64,000 nt of DNA from Gnetum montanum (lineage: Eukaryota; Streptophyta; Gnetopsida; Gnetales; Gnetaceae). The notes under the pieces are model-generated. The model worked only from the letters and a program-made list of their open reading frames with translations, was not told where the DNA came from and made no database searches. Positions 1 through 11,966 of the stretch are shown one piece after another. The translations under genes and the position numbers were made by a program. How positions within the stretch are numbered: position 1 is the first letter of the stretch; every line of letters begins with the position of its first letter. The stretch covers positions 654,679-718,678 of the forward strand of contig MNCI01034058.1 of assembly GCA_015680685.1 (NCBI GenBank), written 5' to 3'.

Positions 1-1127
1 CATAGTGACCTGCGGGAGAAACCAACATCAACTGCCATTTTTGTTAACTGTTGTCCACCACCCACCATAACTATCATTTTCTATCTACCACTAGTGCATC
101 AGTATTTGCATGTGCATGTTTGTAGTCTACTAACAAAAAAATAAATAAACATGTAACCTGTTTCATCTATTTCATTTTAGAGTAGATAATGTGAATTTAT
201 ATTTAGACAAGGTTGCACATTCAAATTTAGAAATGTCTAGTGCCTTCAATATTACATCCTTGAAATTTGGATTTACACTTGCCTATCAAGCATTTTTTGA
301 TTGAAGTTTAAGTATTTATATAATTTTATGTAATAAATTAAATTATTTAAATACTTTTATAATCTAAGTACTATTTGTGTTTAAAGAGAAGTGATACATA
401 TTGCTCTAAAAACAATAATGTTAGTAGTTTTATGTAGGTCTCTTTGTATACCATATTTAATAATAAGGTATATTTGATGTATTATTAGATATGGTATCAT
501 CATGATAGACAAATATTTTTCAACGTTTTAGAAGATAGAAAAGTTGTGGAAACAAATGTAAAATATGATTAAAATCTCTAAAACATGGAAATTAACTATA
601 AAATTATAGGCCTACCATTATCATGATGCAATTGAAAAAGAAGAGCACAAAGAATTTCAAGCACACCCTAGATACTACCTACATGGGTTACCATGTGGAC
701 AAAGAGACTTATCCATCTTAAACTTGTTTTTCTCTTTCCCATGGATATCCATGGACCATAAAGGCTTTACATGCTTTTTATGATGCCACCAACCAACTAT
801 GGGTATGAATCTATAATAAGCAACTAAAAGTTAAAATTTCTATGTGGATTTAGCTTTGTGGTTCCGTGTAAGTATTCCTAGCCTTGTTTCTTAAGGGATA
901 CATCTACTTTAGTAACTTACTAAAGATGCATTGGCTCAAGTAAACATTTTGTAAGATTTCCTTTCTTCTTCTTTTATTTATTTATTTATTTTCTCTAATA
1001 GGCCAAATCTATGACGCTAAATTATATTTCATTCATTGTTTCAATTTATATAGTAAGATTTGATTTTTTCCATGCTACCTATTGATTATGGCCCCATGTG
1101 ATAGCATGGGTGAGGTTGACCTCAACA
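1..1127 (-). repeat. Element A 3' LTR (partial)
   Basis: Matches 7812-8938 throughout. It ends in CTCAACA at 1127 next to the purine tract. By comparison with the complete right LTR, about 1.05 kb is missing beyond the window start. Confidence 0.85.
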
Positions 1128-1143
1128 CTTAGCCCCCAAACTA
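1128..1143 (-). other. Element A polypurine tract
   Basis: On the minus strand this reads TAGTTTGGGGGCTAAG, directly before the LTR start TGTTGAGG. A TTTGGGGG tract is the usual plus-strand primer of plant Ty3 elements. Confidence 0.75.
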
Positions 1144-1257
1144 TAAATTTCATGTAGGTACAAGGATAGCAAAACCATAGAAATTTTTAAAGAAAATGAA
1201 ACAGATAAAGAATCAAAAACATCACAAAATAGGCAAATGAAACTTAAAAGCAAATGA

Positions 1258-2842
1258 TAGTGATCGAAACATGATTAAAATAACCAAATAATCAAAAGAG
1301 AACTAGACGTGGGCCACCCAAACCACACCATCTTATTTAATCAAAAACTAAATATATAATTTTATTATTTTAACTATATAGATCTATAGATATATATAGA
1401 ATTATATGATTAAGATCCCATTCTCAATCTTTTCACAAGGTAAAAGTAAAAAGTATGTAAACTATTTTAAGCATGAGACTTTTACAAAACTTAATGAGGA
1501 GAACAGGCTCAACTTAGATCATAGTAAGCCACAACTTTTGGATTTTTCCTTGTTTTTTTTTCTTTTCTGAAAACATAGATTCAAATGGGAAAATGGAGGT
1601 TAGGGTCAGGATTGCTATCGAACCCCATCACACTCAAGAAATTATTACATTTCCAATGAACACAGACCTCTTTTTTTTTCTTTTTTTAGGAAACTTTGCT
1701 TATGGTGTATTTCATTTTTAAGGTAGGAATTCCAACATGAGTCTGGCTGATTAGCTGCACTACCAAAGAACAGGGTCCTTTTGGAACTTTGCCCATGGTG
1801 TAGTTTGACCCTTGTGTATGTGCCTTTGATTAAAATTTAATGGCATTATAGTAGGTCTCTTGGGTGGCTAAGGGTTCTCAAGTGGAAATGAACACACTTC
1901 ACCCCATTTTTCATAGGGTAGCCATGGATCATCACCTGAGGGCTGGAGCTTATGAGAGGGAGGAATGAAGTTTTCCAAGGTCACCTAGTGATCATGGCTA
2001 ACCATTCTCTAACATCACATGTCCTACACTCACATGATCATGANAATAGTGATCTAAACATGATTAAAATAACCAAATAATCAAAAGAGAACTAGATGTG
2101 GGCCACCCAAAACACACCATCTTATTTAATCAAAAACTAAATATATAATTTTATTATTTTAACTATATAGATCTATAGATATATATAGAATTATATGATT
2201 AAGATCCCATTCTCAATCTTCTCATAAGGTAAAATTAAAAAGTATGTAAACTATTTTGAGCATGAGACTTTTACAAAACTTAATGAGGAGAACAGGCTCA
2301 AGTTAGATCATAATAAGCCATAACTTTTGGATTTTTCCTTATTTTTTTTAATTTTCCGAAAACATAGATTCAAAAGGAAAAATGGAGGTTAGGGTGAGGA
2401 TTGCTATCAAACCCCATCACACTCAAGAACTTATTACATTGCCAATGAACACAGTCCTCTTTTTTTTTTTCTTTTCTTTTTTTTAAGAAACTTTGCTCAT
2501 GGTGTATTTCATTTTTACAGTAGGAATTCCAACATGAGTCTGGTTGATTAGCTGCACTACCAAAGAACAGGGTCCTTTTGGAACTTTTCCCATGGTGTCA
2601 TTTGACCCTCGTGTATGTGCCTTTGATTACAATTTAATGGCACTATAGTAGGTCTCTTGGGTGGCTAAGGGTTCTCAAGTGGAAATGAACACACTTCACC
2701 CCATTATCCATTGGGTAGTCATGGATCATCACACCTGTGGGCTGGAGCTTATGAGAGGGAGGAATGAAGTTTTCCAAGGTCACCTAGTGATCATGACTAA
2801 CCATTCTCTAACATCACATGTCCTACACTCATATGATCATGA
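1258..2842. repeat. Two-copy tandem duplication (about 790 bp units) in the 3' part of element A
   Basis: Unit 1 (about 1258-2043) and unit 2 (about 2047-2842) align along their whole length at an offset of about 789 bases. Both run from TAGTGATC to ATGATCATGA. The only ambiguous base here, n at 2044, sits exactly at the junction. The units lie between the integrase tail and the polypurine tract. They contain no recognisable domain; a 73-codon plus-strand frame at 2661-2882 is present but is not supported as a gene. Confidence 0.85.
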
Positions 2843-3194
2843 TGATTACATGATAAGTTTGAATAAATCCCATGCTCCATAATCCAACATAATAAATAAA
2901 CTAAAACCTTGGAATCGATTGGGAAGAACCATAACATTATTAAAATATATAATATAAAGTAGACTTTATGTAATAATAATAGTATATATTATATTATACT
3001 TACATTATTTTTAAATGGTGTTAAGATGACCTAATGTCTAGTAACTCAAATGATCATAATGATTATTAAAATCATATGAAGAACACAAAAATCAAACCAA
3101 TATGCTAAGAAATAAATGATGAAGATGTAAAGAAAATATGCAAATGCAACTATATACAAATAAAATGCAAAGAAAAGGGAAATAAAACATGCAA

Positions 3195-3690
3195 CTAAAA
3201 ATCTAATAGGTGTCCACATGAAGCACCTAAGTAGAAATGCTTCAAATGAAATACATTAAAATTTCTAAGTAACCTATGTCCTTGAAAATCAGAAATTTCA
3301 TACACATTGGGGACAATGACGTCTAGAATTTGGAATGGACCTAACCACATAGGGGAAAACTTAGTTTGAGAGCCATTTTGACCAAGTGCTCTATCTTTCA
3401 TAAGGACCAGGTCATCCACTTGAAAACTTTTAGTGGAATATTTCTTATCAAACCATCGTTTAACAATTCCTTGATGATAAAGATTATGAAAATCAAGACC
3501 TAGTCATAATTTGCTTGTTCATTTTCTATTAGACACTAAATTTGAATGTTTCATAAGATGAATAATTTTTTATCTTAGAAATTTATCAAGTTTTTCTTTC
3601 ATATAAGTTTCAATCTTAGGTTTAATAGGTCTAAGTCTTGGTGAGTCATCAAATATAGCTTCTCTAAGAACATGTTTAATGGATATGTTG
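3195..3690 (-). pseudogene. Element A integrase C-terminal domain (remnant)
   Basis: Minus-strand reading from about 3690 gives a basic linker, then VKRWFDKKYS, then DDLVLMKDRA, then WLGPFQILDV and NVYEISDFQGHRL, ending at 3195. This is the C-terminal part of Ty3 integrase, with the GPF motif of the GPY/F fold that helps the integration complex bind DNA and chromatin. The zinc finger and the D,D-35-E catalytic core that should precede it are absent: the read goes almost directly from the protease-RT linker into this tail. A stop lies near 3575. The fragment cannot encode an active integrase. Confidence 0.75.
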
Positions 3691-3752
3691 TCAAGATTTG
3701 GCACACCTACTAATGTTTTAAGGGATAGGGTTTCATTTATATCTTTGTCCTC

Positions 3753-4178
3753 TCATAAAGGTGGTGGATCACTCAGACAAAATCCATCATGTTGACGGTA
3801 AGGCAAGGTATCTTCATGGATTTCTTCACCTTCTCTAGAAGTTTGATAGGGTTGGGTGGAATTTGTATGAGAAAAAGAATTTATTTTTGTAATTTCACTC
3901 ACATGGTCATTTCCAACATGTTCAACATGCTCAAGCTCAATAAATCCAACATAAAGGTTAGTGTTTTTATTTTCTAGGAATTTATTTTGTTGATTGAAGG
4001 TTGTTACCACTTGCTTATACAAGGGTTCCCTAGGGATAATCATATACTCAAATTTTCCTTTGATAGGGATTAACAGTTCTGAGAAATCTGACCTAAAGAA
4101 GCCCCCAAACTTGGCTCCAAATGTCCTAGATAAGAGCACACCATAAGTGTGTGACATATCAACTACTAGGATATCCAT
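3753..4178 (-). pseudogene. Element A retropepsin C-terminus and protease-RT linker
   Basis: This is a 141-codon open stretch. It contains MSHTYGVLLSRTF, then GGFFRSDFSELLIPIKG and then REPLY, the typical flap-to-linker region after the aspartic protease of plant Ty3 polyproteins. Element D has the equivalent at 29549-29349. The catalytic DSG part would lie upstream (4180-4550), where I can read no clean frame. The remainder is an acidic, low-complexity linker ending in DPPPL. RT should follow but does not, so the deletion that removed RT and most of integrase lies just downstream, near 3700. Confidence 0.7.
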
Positions 4179-4557
4179 ATAACATGTAAATGTAGGGTAT
4201 TGTTTAAGTTGTACCTTTACTCCTTTTAATCACCCTACAACAGGTACTCTGGACCCATCAAGTTAAATCACACTTTTCATTTGTGGAATCATTTGTGCTA
4301 GTATCAAAAGGCATGACAAGTGGAATCATCTTGAGGCATACAACTATCACTAACATGATGATACAATCACTTTTCATTTGTGCTAGTAGCCTTTCTCTTT
4401 AGGCTTTAGGTGTATGAACTATATCTTGAATCACCTCTTTCATTATGTTAAACTGTAGGAGGTCATACATCGAAATGTTGGCTTTAACTCTTTTTAGATC
4501 CTCAACTAGATATAATTCCTATATTCATCTTTGGCTTCTTGTTGAGGTTGGGCTCTT

Positions 4558-5865
4558 CTAGGTAGAGAAGGGGAGTTTGGTTATTGTGGAGTAGTTACTT
4601 GGGATGGCTAAGAATTGGTTGTTTGCATTGTTTTGACTAGGAATTCTTTGATTTAGATACATATAGGAATTATTCCTAGTTTGTTGCTGTGTGATGTTCA
4701 CAATGTCACTAAGTCTACAGTAGTGAGTGTTGTGTGGGTTAGGGTTTCCTACCATAACTTGTTCTAATGATGAAACCTCTTCATTTTCTATTTCATGAGG
4801 TACATTAAGGACCATAATAGGGGTTTTTCAATTTTTTTGTCCTTGGGTATTATCACCAAATAATGCCAAGAATTGAGGACAAGTCTTCTCATAGTGTTGC
4901 CTCATGTTATGGAGATGATAATAATTATCATTGATTGATGTACTTGACTTTTCTGGTTGTATAAGGCCTTTATTATTGTTTCTTTTTAACTTAGCCACTT
5001 CATTGGAAAGTTTCTACAGTGAAGTCAATATCTGGGTCATCTAGTTTTGGGTTTCAGTTGGGGTTTCAATAGAATTCGACGTTCCGTTTAGATTTATAAT
5101 GGATTGGATCAAGGCTTTTGATTGGTCATCATTTAAACCAATGTTGGATGGTAGGAATGAAGAGGATGTGGGACTTTGAGAGTAATTACTTGAAGTTTGA
5201 GCTAGTTGAAAGGGGAAAAGAGTCTAAGGCATAGCATTACCAATACTCATCATCCCAAATTAGGTTTGGATGCTATTCATAAGGGTTATTTGTTTTAACT
5301 CCATGGCTTTAGCCATTGCTCCTTATATTTCTATTATGTTGGGATCAAATTTGATGGCATAAGTAAAGAATGGGTCGATGGTAGAGAGGTAGAAGTTGAG
5401 GATACCATCAGGTTGTGGGTGCATCTCATTTGGTACATAGGCAAGCTGATGAAGGAATCTAAGGTTGTAATCCCTAACATTCTCCCTAGGTAGCTTTCTT
5501 AAACTAGTAAAGTTACTAGATGCTATGGCAAGGCTTGTGAATTTATCAAACTGAATCAAAAACTTATTTTTGAATTCTTGCCATGAGTTAATGGAGGCAT
5601 CAGGAAGCATCAAGAACCATTGGGTTGCTTTAGTCCTGAATGTTGTCACAAACACCCTACATGCCACATCGTTTTGTGCAATGTTGTGGATTCTAAATAA
5701 GGTTTCAAAACATTATATGTGTTAGCAAGCATCACTTGTAGGGGTTGTGGGATCGAAGAACAGGTTTATGTTCTAGAGGGATTTTGGGATGTCATGGTAG
5801 TTAGTAAAGTTAAAGGGATTGCTCACCAAGGGAGCTAGGGGTTGATGGGTTACCATCCTAGTCCA
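4558..5865 (-). pseudogene. Element A gag
   Basis: One minus-strand frame runs from about 5865 to 4558 and is broken by a few stops, mostly TAG. Residues encoded at 5667-5323 form a retrotransposon gag capsid domain (Retrotrans_gag family): TKATQWFLMLPDASINSWQE is followed by FKNKFLIQFDKF. Capsid assembly is the family role. Downstream are a serine/asparagine-rich stretch, a coiled segment (KLSNEVAKLKRNNN) and HNMRQHYEKTCPQFLALFGD. The last may be a decayed nucleocapsid region, since no complete CCHC knuckle is visible. The ORFs at 5323-5667 and 4558-4815 are in register (852 bases apart), so they are pieces of one gene. Confidence 0.8.
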
Positions 5866-6740
5866 ATTTTTCCTAGTAATAGAATTTGAAAAACATGAAG
5901 CTTGTTATTTCTTTAATGCAAAGAGGTGGATGACTGGTCAGTTTGGGGTAGGGGTAAGTGATTCTTGTTGGGGGCTGTGCTCATAAAACAAGAATTTTCA
6001 TAATATAAACATTAAAGTAAACTATAAAATTAAGTATAAGAAATAAGTATTGGAATAATAAAATATTTTTTTTGAAATAACACTAAAATGTGCATATTTT
6101 TTTAAAAAATTAACAAAAGGAAATAAAATACTAAAATATGCTATATAAAAATGATTTTTTTAAAAAAAGGAAAATAAATGCTTGAAATTTAAAAGAAAAA
6201 TTATTTTAGAAAAAGTAAATTTTAAGTTGAATAATTAAAACTATATTAATAAGGTTAGGACTTAGGTACGAACTACCAAAATCAAAAATTCAAAAATGGA
6301 ACTGGAAAGAAAAGGATTTGGGTAACAATAATTTTTAGAAAATAGGTAGAATAAAAATTAAAAGGTCTAAAGACAAAGATTTTGATAAAAATTTGACAAG
6401 TTCAAAAATCAGATTGGGAAATGAAATGGTCACACGAAAATGGCAAGAAAAGTTGAAACCAAAAGGTGGGAGAAGGCCCTCCTTCTAGTGCAAAAAAGGT
6501 GTTGATGCATAAATTTTGAACACGCCAACACCTGGAAAACTTATTTTAGAAGACTATCACCTAGAGTGCCTCCCATATGGGTATAAAAACCTAGGAATAG
6601 CCTTAGCTGGAGAGGGCTATGTGACATTTTAAAAATAATGAATCAAGAAAAATAATTGAAAATTTAAATTGAATGTTTGTGCAATTTTTAAGCACAATAA
6701 GAAATCCAAAAGAAAAATTCAAATTTTTCCTAGTTTTGTT

Positions 6741-6761
6741 GCTGCCACCTACCAGTGCTAA
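6741..6761 (-). other. Element A primer-binding site (decayed)
   Basis: On the minus strand this reads TTAGCACTGGTAGGTGGCAGC, a decayed version of the common plant Ty3 site TTGGCGCCGTTGCCGGGGA (about 13 of 21 positions by eye). It starts three bases from the LTR end ACAACA. The call rests mainly on position; the match alone is weak. Confidence 0.5.
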
Positions 6762-6763
6762 TT

Positions 6764-8938
6764 TGTTGTCGATGCTACCACAATGTTGTCCTTAGCCACC
6801 CCTGGATGAGGAAAAAGAAAGATGGATCCCACATTTGTTACATGGACTAAAAGAGAAACATGACTACTAGTGTCACCTTTCATTTTCATGTCTCTATGTA
6901 GAGGAGAGAGAAAATGAAATGTAGAAGTTGTCTACCACCTTGATGTGCCCACCACTGCCACTTGACCATTGTCGTTTGGTGTGTCATCTACCATTTGAGA
7001 GAGAAGCCATCATCCGCCACCTTTTGTGGCATTCACTACTAATTCTTTAGTGAGAGAGGGTGTCTGTTGTTGTTTCTACATTGTCGCCACTGCTAACAAA
7101 CATCAACTACAATTATCTGGTGCTACGCATCAGTAGTGAGAGGTCACCTCTTGAAAAGAGGAAAGGCTACCCACTGGGGTGTAGAATAATAATAAAAAAA
7201 TAGAAGGATCAAACTACCTCTAGTTCACCACTTATGGGTGAGAAAAAGAAAAATAGAAAATCAACGTCTATTGCTACATGTGCACATGTTTACAGACATT
7301 CCCTATTTTCTGTCACTGCTATGTGTGTCGTTCGCTTGTCGCTGTCAGCGTCTGCAATGAGAATGAGAGAGAACTTGCTGCCATCTATAGCTACATTGCT
7401 ATTAGGTGTGTAGCCACTAACATGCTACTCACAGAACCTCTGCTATCATGTGCATTTCTATTTGCATCGTTTGGAAGAGGGCATTTGATGCACACGCATT
7501 TTTATCTACATCATTTTTAGTACTCCTGTCTAGTGTGATGAGTACAGGAGGAACGAACTTCTATGAACCTAAGAAGAGGAAGCTCAATCTATCATCACCT
7601 ATAGGTAAAAAGGAAGTGGAAAACATATTACAATCCCCACTAATAATGCCCTAGAGGAAGAAGAAACCATCATCTGTTGGCTTCTTCACTCACCCTAACC
7701 CCGTTACCTACAAGTCACAATGCGTCATCCGTCACCCACCTACTCTCAATGAGAGAGATTGCTAGCTCCCTTCTCTCACTCCCCCTTGCACTATCTAATA
7801 TCTTCCTAGTTCATAGCAACCTGCAAGAGAAACCAACATCAATTGCCATTTCTATTAACTGCTATCCACCACCCATCATAACCATCGTCTACCATCTGCC
7901 ACCAGTGTGTCACTATTTGTGTGTGCGCGTTTGTAGTCTACTAAAAAAACAATAAATAAACATGTAACTTGTTTCATCTATTTCATTTTAGAGTAGATAA
8001 CATGAATTTAGATTTATACAAGGTTGCACGTTCAAATTTAGAAATGTTTAGTGCCCTCAATATTACACCCTTGGAATTTGGATTTACACTTTCCTATCAA
8101 GCATTTTCTGATTGAAGTTTAAGTATTTTTAAAATTTTATATCATAAATTAAATTATTTAAATACTTTTATCACGTAAGTACTATTTGTGTTTAAATAGA
8201 AGTGATACATATTGCTGTAAAAATAATAATTTTAGTATTTTTATGCAAGCCTCTTTGTATACCATATTTAATAATAAGGTATATTTGATGTATTATTAGA
8301 TATGGTATCATCATGATAGACAAATATTTTTCAATGTTTTAGAAGACAACAAAGTTGTGGAAACAAATGTAAAATATGATTAAAATCTCTAAAACGTGGA
8401 AATTAACTATAAAATTCTAGGCTTGCCATCATCATGATGTAATTGAAAAAGAAGAGTGCAAAGAATTTCAAGCACACCCTAGACACTACCTACATGGGTT
8501 ACCATGTGAACAAAGAGTCTTATCCATGTTAAACTTTTTTTTCTCTTTCCCATGGATTTCCATGAACCATAGAGGCTTTACATGCTTTTTATGATGCCAC
8601 CGACCAACTATGGATATGACTATGTAATAAGCAACCAAAATTTAAAATTTCTATGTGGATTTAGCTTTGTGGTTCTGTGTAAGTATTCCTAGCCTTGTTT
8701 CTTAAGGGATACATCTACTTTGGTAACTTCCTAAAGATGAATTGGCTCAAGTAAATATTTTGTAAGGTTTTATTTCTTCTTCTTTTATTTATTTATTTAT
8801 TTTCTCTCATAGGCCAAATCTATAATGCTAAATTATATTTCATTCATTATTTCAATTTATATAGTAACATTTGATTTTTTTCATGCTACTTGTTGATCAT
8901 AGCCCTGTGTGATAGCATGGGCAAGGTTGACCTTAACA
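6764..8938 (-). repeat. Element A 5' LTR (complete, about 2.2 kb)
   Basis: Plus strand begins TGTTGTCG at 6764 and ends CCTTAACA at 8938, giving TGTT...AACA termini. The last 1127 bases match the left LTR. The first 1048 bases cannot be compared because the left copy is cut off; the start is placed from the TG terminus and the adjacent primer-binding site. Short plus-strand frames at 7278-7955 have no domain support and lie wholly inside the LTR. Confidence 0.75.
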
Positions 8939-9124
8939 AAGATAAAAATAAAAATATTGGAAAGTAGCTTTATAAAACTTGTAATCAACTACTTGTAGGG
9001 ATGAAAATTGCTTTGGAAGAGTTGTTCCTACACTAACTCTTTCATCCTTCAAAAATTAAACTCAGGTGAATAAGGAAGTAGGGGTAAAGGTGATTCCCCA
9101 CTTAACAAGTTTCATATTAAGGAT

Positions 9125-10205
9125 CCATACAAAATCATTAGTAGTTTGATCCTCCCAATGGATTAAGTAGTTTTGTATCTTCACCCCACAAGTACTAGAA
9201 GCTTCTTTCCTCTTGAGTACAATTACCTTCCTCTGCATTGAAGGCTTGTACTTTTCAATATTCCTATTTAACTCATAAATGCTACCTTAAATGATCTCAC
9301 CATCTATAGGTCCATGGTAATGTAAAATATTTACAACATTAAATAGAAAATACATACCCACATTATTTAATAAGTTAACTTCAAATGCATTATCATTAAT
9401 TTTGGCTTTTATCCTAAAAGCACCCATATTCTTAGCTTTCAACTTTGGGAAGTTAACTTCTCTCAAGCTTTTCTTCTGCAAGTGCATCCAAACTAGATCA
9501 CCAACATTAAATTTAGGCTTGATCTTATCCTCATTCCTATTAAGGACTCTTTCTTCAATCTTCTTCTAAAGATTTACTTTTACTTGAGCATGAAAATCCT
9601 TCATCTATTTCACAAAATCAATACTTAGTTGTCATCAAATATTTTCACATTATCCACCATTTTTGAACAAAAATCATAATTCACCTGAAATGGGCTCTTA
9701 CCAATAGCAACATGAAAAGCATTATCTTAGAAAAATTCAGCATGATACAAAAAATGTTTGAATCTATTAGATTGTCCATCACATAAACACCTCAAAATAT
9801 TTAGGAAAGATTTATTACCTTCTTTTATTTGGTCATTAGATTATGGATGATATGCACTATAAAAATTCATTTTTGTCCCTAAAAATTTCTAAAGGGATCT
9901 TTAAAAATAACTAGTGAACTTGGAGTCTATATCACCAATAATATTCAAAGGAATCTCATGAACCTTCACAACATGCTTGAAAAAAAATTTACAACATGAG
10001 TTGCATCACTCATCTTTTTGCATGAAATAAAGTGTGCCATCTTGAAGAGTCTATTTATCATAATAAAGATAACATCATTTTCACTCTTGGTATTTGGAAT
10101 TTCACTCAAAAAATCCATTGACAAACTTTACCATAGACCCTTGGGAATTGACAAAAACATATTATGTCCATCAACTCCTTTACCTTTTTTGCATTTTTGA
10201 CATTT
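9125..10205 (-). pseudogene. Element B integrase with chromodomain-like C-terminus
   Basis: Minus-strand conceptual reading gives a spacer (CKKGKGVDGHNM), then LSMDFLSEIPNTKSENDVIF with the first catalytic Asp context, then MINRLFKMAHFISCKKMSDA. Further on, AIGKSPFQVNYDF and FPKLKAKNMGAFRIKAKIND complete the integrase tail. About 30 bases past the 9287 frame end, VKIQNYLIHWEDQTTNDFVW resembles the aromatic-rich chromodomain that directs chromoviruses to modified histones. Several stops and shifts interrupt the reading, so the gene is dead. The integrase assignment is firm; the chromodomain is a by-eye match. Confidence 0.75.
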
Positions 10206-10760
10206 CAATAATTTGTAGGGCATGGGCATTGTGGAAGACTTGAAGATGGTGCTATGGATGTGCATTGTATTTACCTTTAAATTTTGGAATATTGTTAGTA
10301 TCTAGTTGCTTGATGTGACTATTCCTTACATGCTTGGTAGGCATGAACACAAATTTCCTAATGTTAATCATGTTTTGAGTGATTAGTTAGGGTTCTTTTT
10401 AATCTTTGGGTTCATAAGATCTATGGTAGCAATGATCCCTCTAATGCTCATGATACTCACTTTCATCATGCCTGATCCTTTCTCTTTATTCATCATGATT
10501 ATCATTCTTCTTATTAGGATTCCTTATTTTGTATGCATATCTCTCACCATCCCCTTTTTTTTCTTCATCATGAGCCCTTAATCTTCATGCTCTCTTTTCA
10601 TCATCTGTAGATGAATGTGAGGAAGAAAACGATGAAGGAATTGAAGAACAATGCTTCATACTCCTCCTTCTCTAACTCCTTGATTCATCCCTTTTAGATT
10701 TAGTGGAAGTTTTAGGTCTTAAATTCCTCCTAAGTTTGGAGTCTTCCTTATCTCTTTCAA
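10206..10760 (-). pseudogene. Element B gag N-terminal remnant
   Basis: Minus-strand reading gives a Ser/Arg-rich, charged stretch (DDEKRA, then RLRAHDEEKKGDGERYAYK) followed by NNIPKFKGKYNAHP. The latter resembles the P-x-F-x-G-x-x-D entry to a Ty3 capsid domain. The capsid core is missing and integrase follows at once, marking a large internal deletion. The reading has many stops, so this is a tentative call. Confidence 0.45.
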
Positions 10761-11417
10761 GAGTGTCTACAAGGGATGAATGCAATTTTATCTTTAATTA
10801 GATCTTTAATGAGGATGATTTGTGCTTGAGAGTAGTATCCATGAGTTTGATAAGACTTTTTAGTTTGGAATATGACATCTTATTTTTCTTCTAGGAAAAC
10901 TATTTGAGATGCTTTCTTGTTCTTATCATGTTCATGTCTTATCTCCATGATAGCATTCCTTCTTACCTAAGTATTTGTTGGTTGATATGACCTAGTCATG
11001 TGTTTGATGATGTGGTAACCTTCTTGTACATGGCCAAGGTTTAACCTTATAAGGATTTCTTGAAGCATTAACAACACTAAACTTTCTAGTGACAAGACAA
11101 TGCTGCCTTGTAAATCTCTCCATCTAGGTTGTTCATCCTAATGAAAAATATGTGAAATTAAAATAGTAAGAATCAGTATGGGTATAGAAAATCCTATTTT
11201 GCATTGGTGCACTTCAAAATTTATAATTATCATTGTCCTATTTTTCATTAAATTCAGTAGTAGGCAGAGATTTTTCCTTAGTTGTAGAAGTCATTTTAAT
11301 TTTTTTGATGCTTAAGTGAGTGTACATTTAGAAATTATTTTAAGTGTGAAAGATATACTTTTTAATTCTTGATATAATAAATTTTGTAAAATTTACTACT
11401 TAGCACACATTGACACA

Positions 11418-11437
11418 TTCCCTAGCAATAGCATCAA
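11418..11437 (-). other. Element B primer-binding site
   Basis: On the minus strand this reads TTGATGCTATTGCTAGGGAA. It differs from the common site TTGGCGCCGTTGCCGGGGAA only by transitions at C or G positions, the pattern expected from methylation decay. It directly adjoins the LTR end (plus strand TGATGAAAGG at 11438). Confidence 0.75.
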
Positions 11438-11574
11438 TGATGAAAGGTTTGGTATTTCAACACTCAAGGATATAAGTTACAAGTGTTAGCATGTTACATG
11501 ATCATAATCCATGGATGGAAAATGTAAATATAGTAGTAGTTAATATTTTTTTTGCATTTTTTTCTTCATCATGA
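11438..11574 (-). repeat. Element B 5' LTR fragment
   Basis: About 137 bases starting TGATGAAAGG next to the primer-binding site. The rest of the LTR is missing because the sequence switches to element C at 11575. No second copy exists in the window, so the limits rest on the primer-binding site and the junction. Confidence 0.55.
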
Positions 11575-11578
11575 GCCC
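11557..11578. repeat. 22-bp templated-looking copy at the B/C junction
   Basis: The 22 bases 11557-11578 are identical to 10556-10577 in the gag remnant of B (seven T, then CTTCATCATGAGCCC). The last four bases, GCCC, are also the first bases of the truncated element C LTR. Confidence 0.85.
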
Positions 11579-11947
11579 AGTAGCGTAGCACTTGGTTGCC
11601 TAGCAGTGGATATGTGGGTTCAGGATGTGTACGGAAAGTGGGAAAAAATGCTTATGTTAGGATTAGTTAAATGCTAGTTAATTAATTAATTTAGATTAGT
11701 TAATCAAATTCTAAGCACCCAACTATAAAACATAAAAATAATAAAAATCATATGCCTCAATTACACTTGACCATACTACCAAACATCACAAGTGTAATTG
11801 GAAAGACAACGATTGATCTTAACGCTAGATCCAGTTCCTAAAAGGCTAGTGCACTGGAAATGATAAATTCCACAGAATTCAATTGAATTGCATGTGAACG
11901 CTTTGTGATTCATATGGTTGGGCATAGGGGTACCTCACCGCTCATCA
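11575..11947 (+). repeat. Element C 5' LTR (5'-truncated)
   Basis: Aligns with 23965-24352 from GCCCAGTAGCG to CTCATCA. About 560 bases present in the right LTR, including its TATA box, are missing at the junction with element B. Confidence 0.85.
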
Positions 11948-11966
11948 TTGCCCTTGTTACCAAGGA
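11948..11966 (+). other. Element C primer-binding site
   Basis: Reads TTGCCCTTGTTACCAAGGA immediately after the LTR end, a decayed TTGGCGCCGTTGCCGGGGA. Confidence 0.75.

Larger units (their letters stand above)
1..8938 (-). mobile_element. Element A: Ty3 LTR retrotransposon, internally deleted, left end cut by window
   Basis: The first 1127 bases match 7812-8938 base for base with no net length change, so these are the two LTRs of one element. It reads on the minus strand: gag at 5865-4558, protease-RT linker at 4178-3753, integrase tail at 3690-3195. A decayed primer-binding site lies inside the right LTR and a purine tract lies inside the left LTR, which fixes the orientation. RT, RNase H and the integrase catalytic core are missing, so the copy was non-autonomous even before the stops accumulated. 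Its right end abuts chromovirus remnant B, suggesting A inserted into B; the other flank is outside the window. Confidence 0.85.
8939..11574 (-). mobile_element. Element B: chromovirus-type Ty3 remnant
   Basis: The minus strand reads LTR fragment (11574-11438), primer-binding site (11437-11418), leader and gag remnant (to about 10206), then integrase (10205-9287) and a chromodomain-like tail (about 9265-9125). Protease, RT and RNase H are deleted between gag and integrase near 10206. The left end is cut by element A at 8938/8939 and the right end by the truncated LTR of element C. Bases 10760-11417 hold leader and early gag sequence with no frame I can follow. Confidence 0.7.

Noticed and set aside
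7278-7955. Three overlapping plus-strand ORFs
   Set aside because: They lie wholly inside the element A LTR and have no domain or codon pattern.
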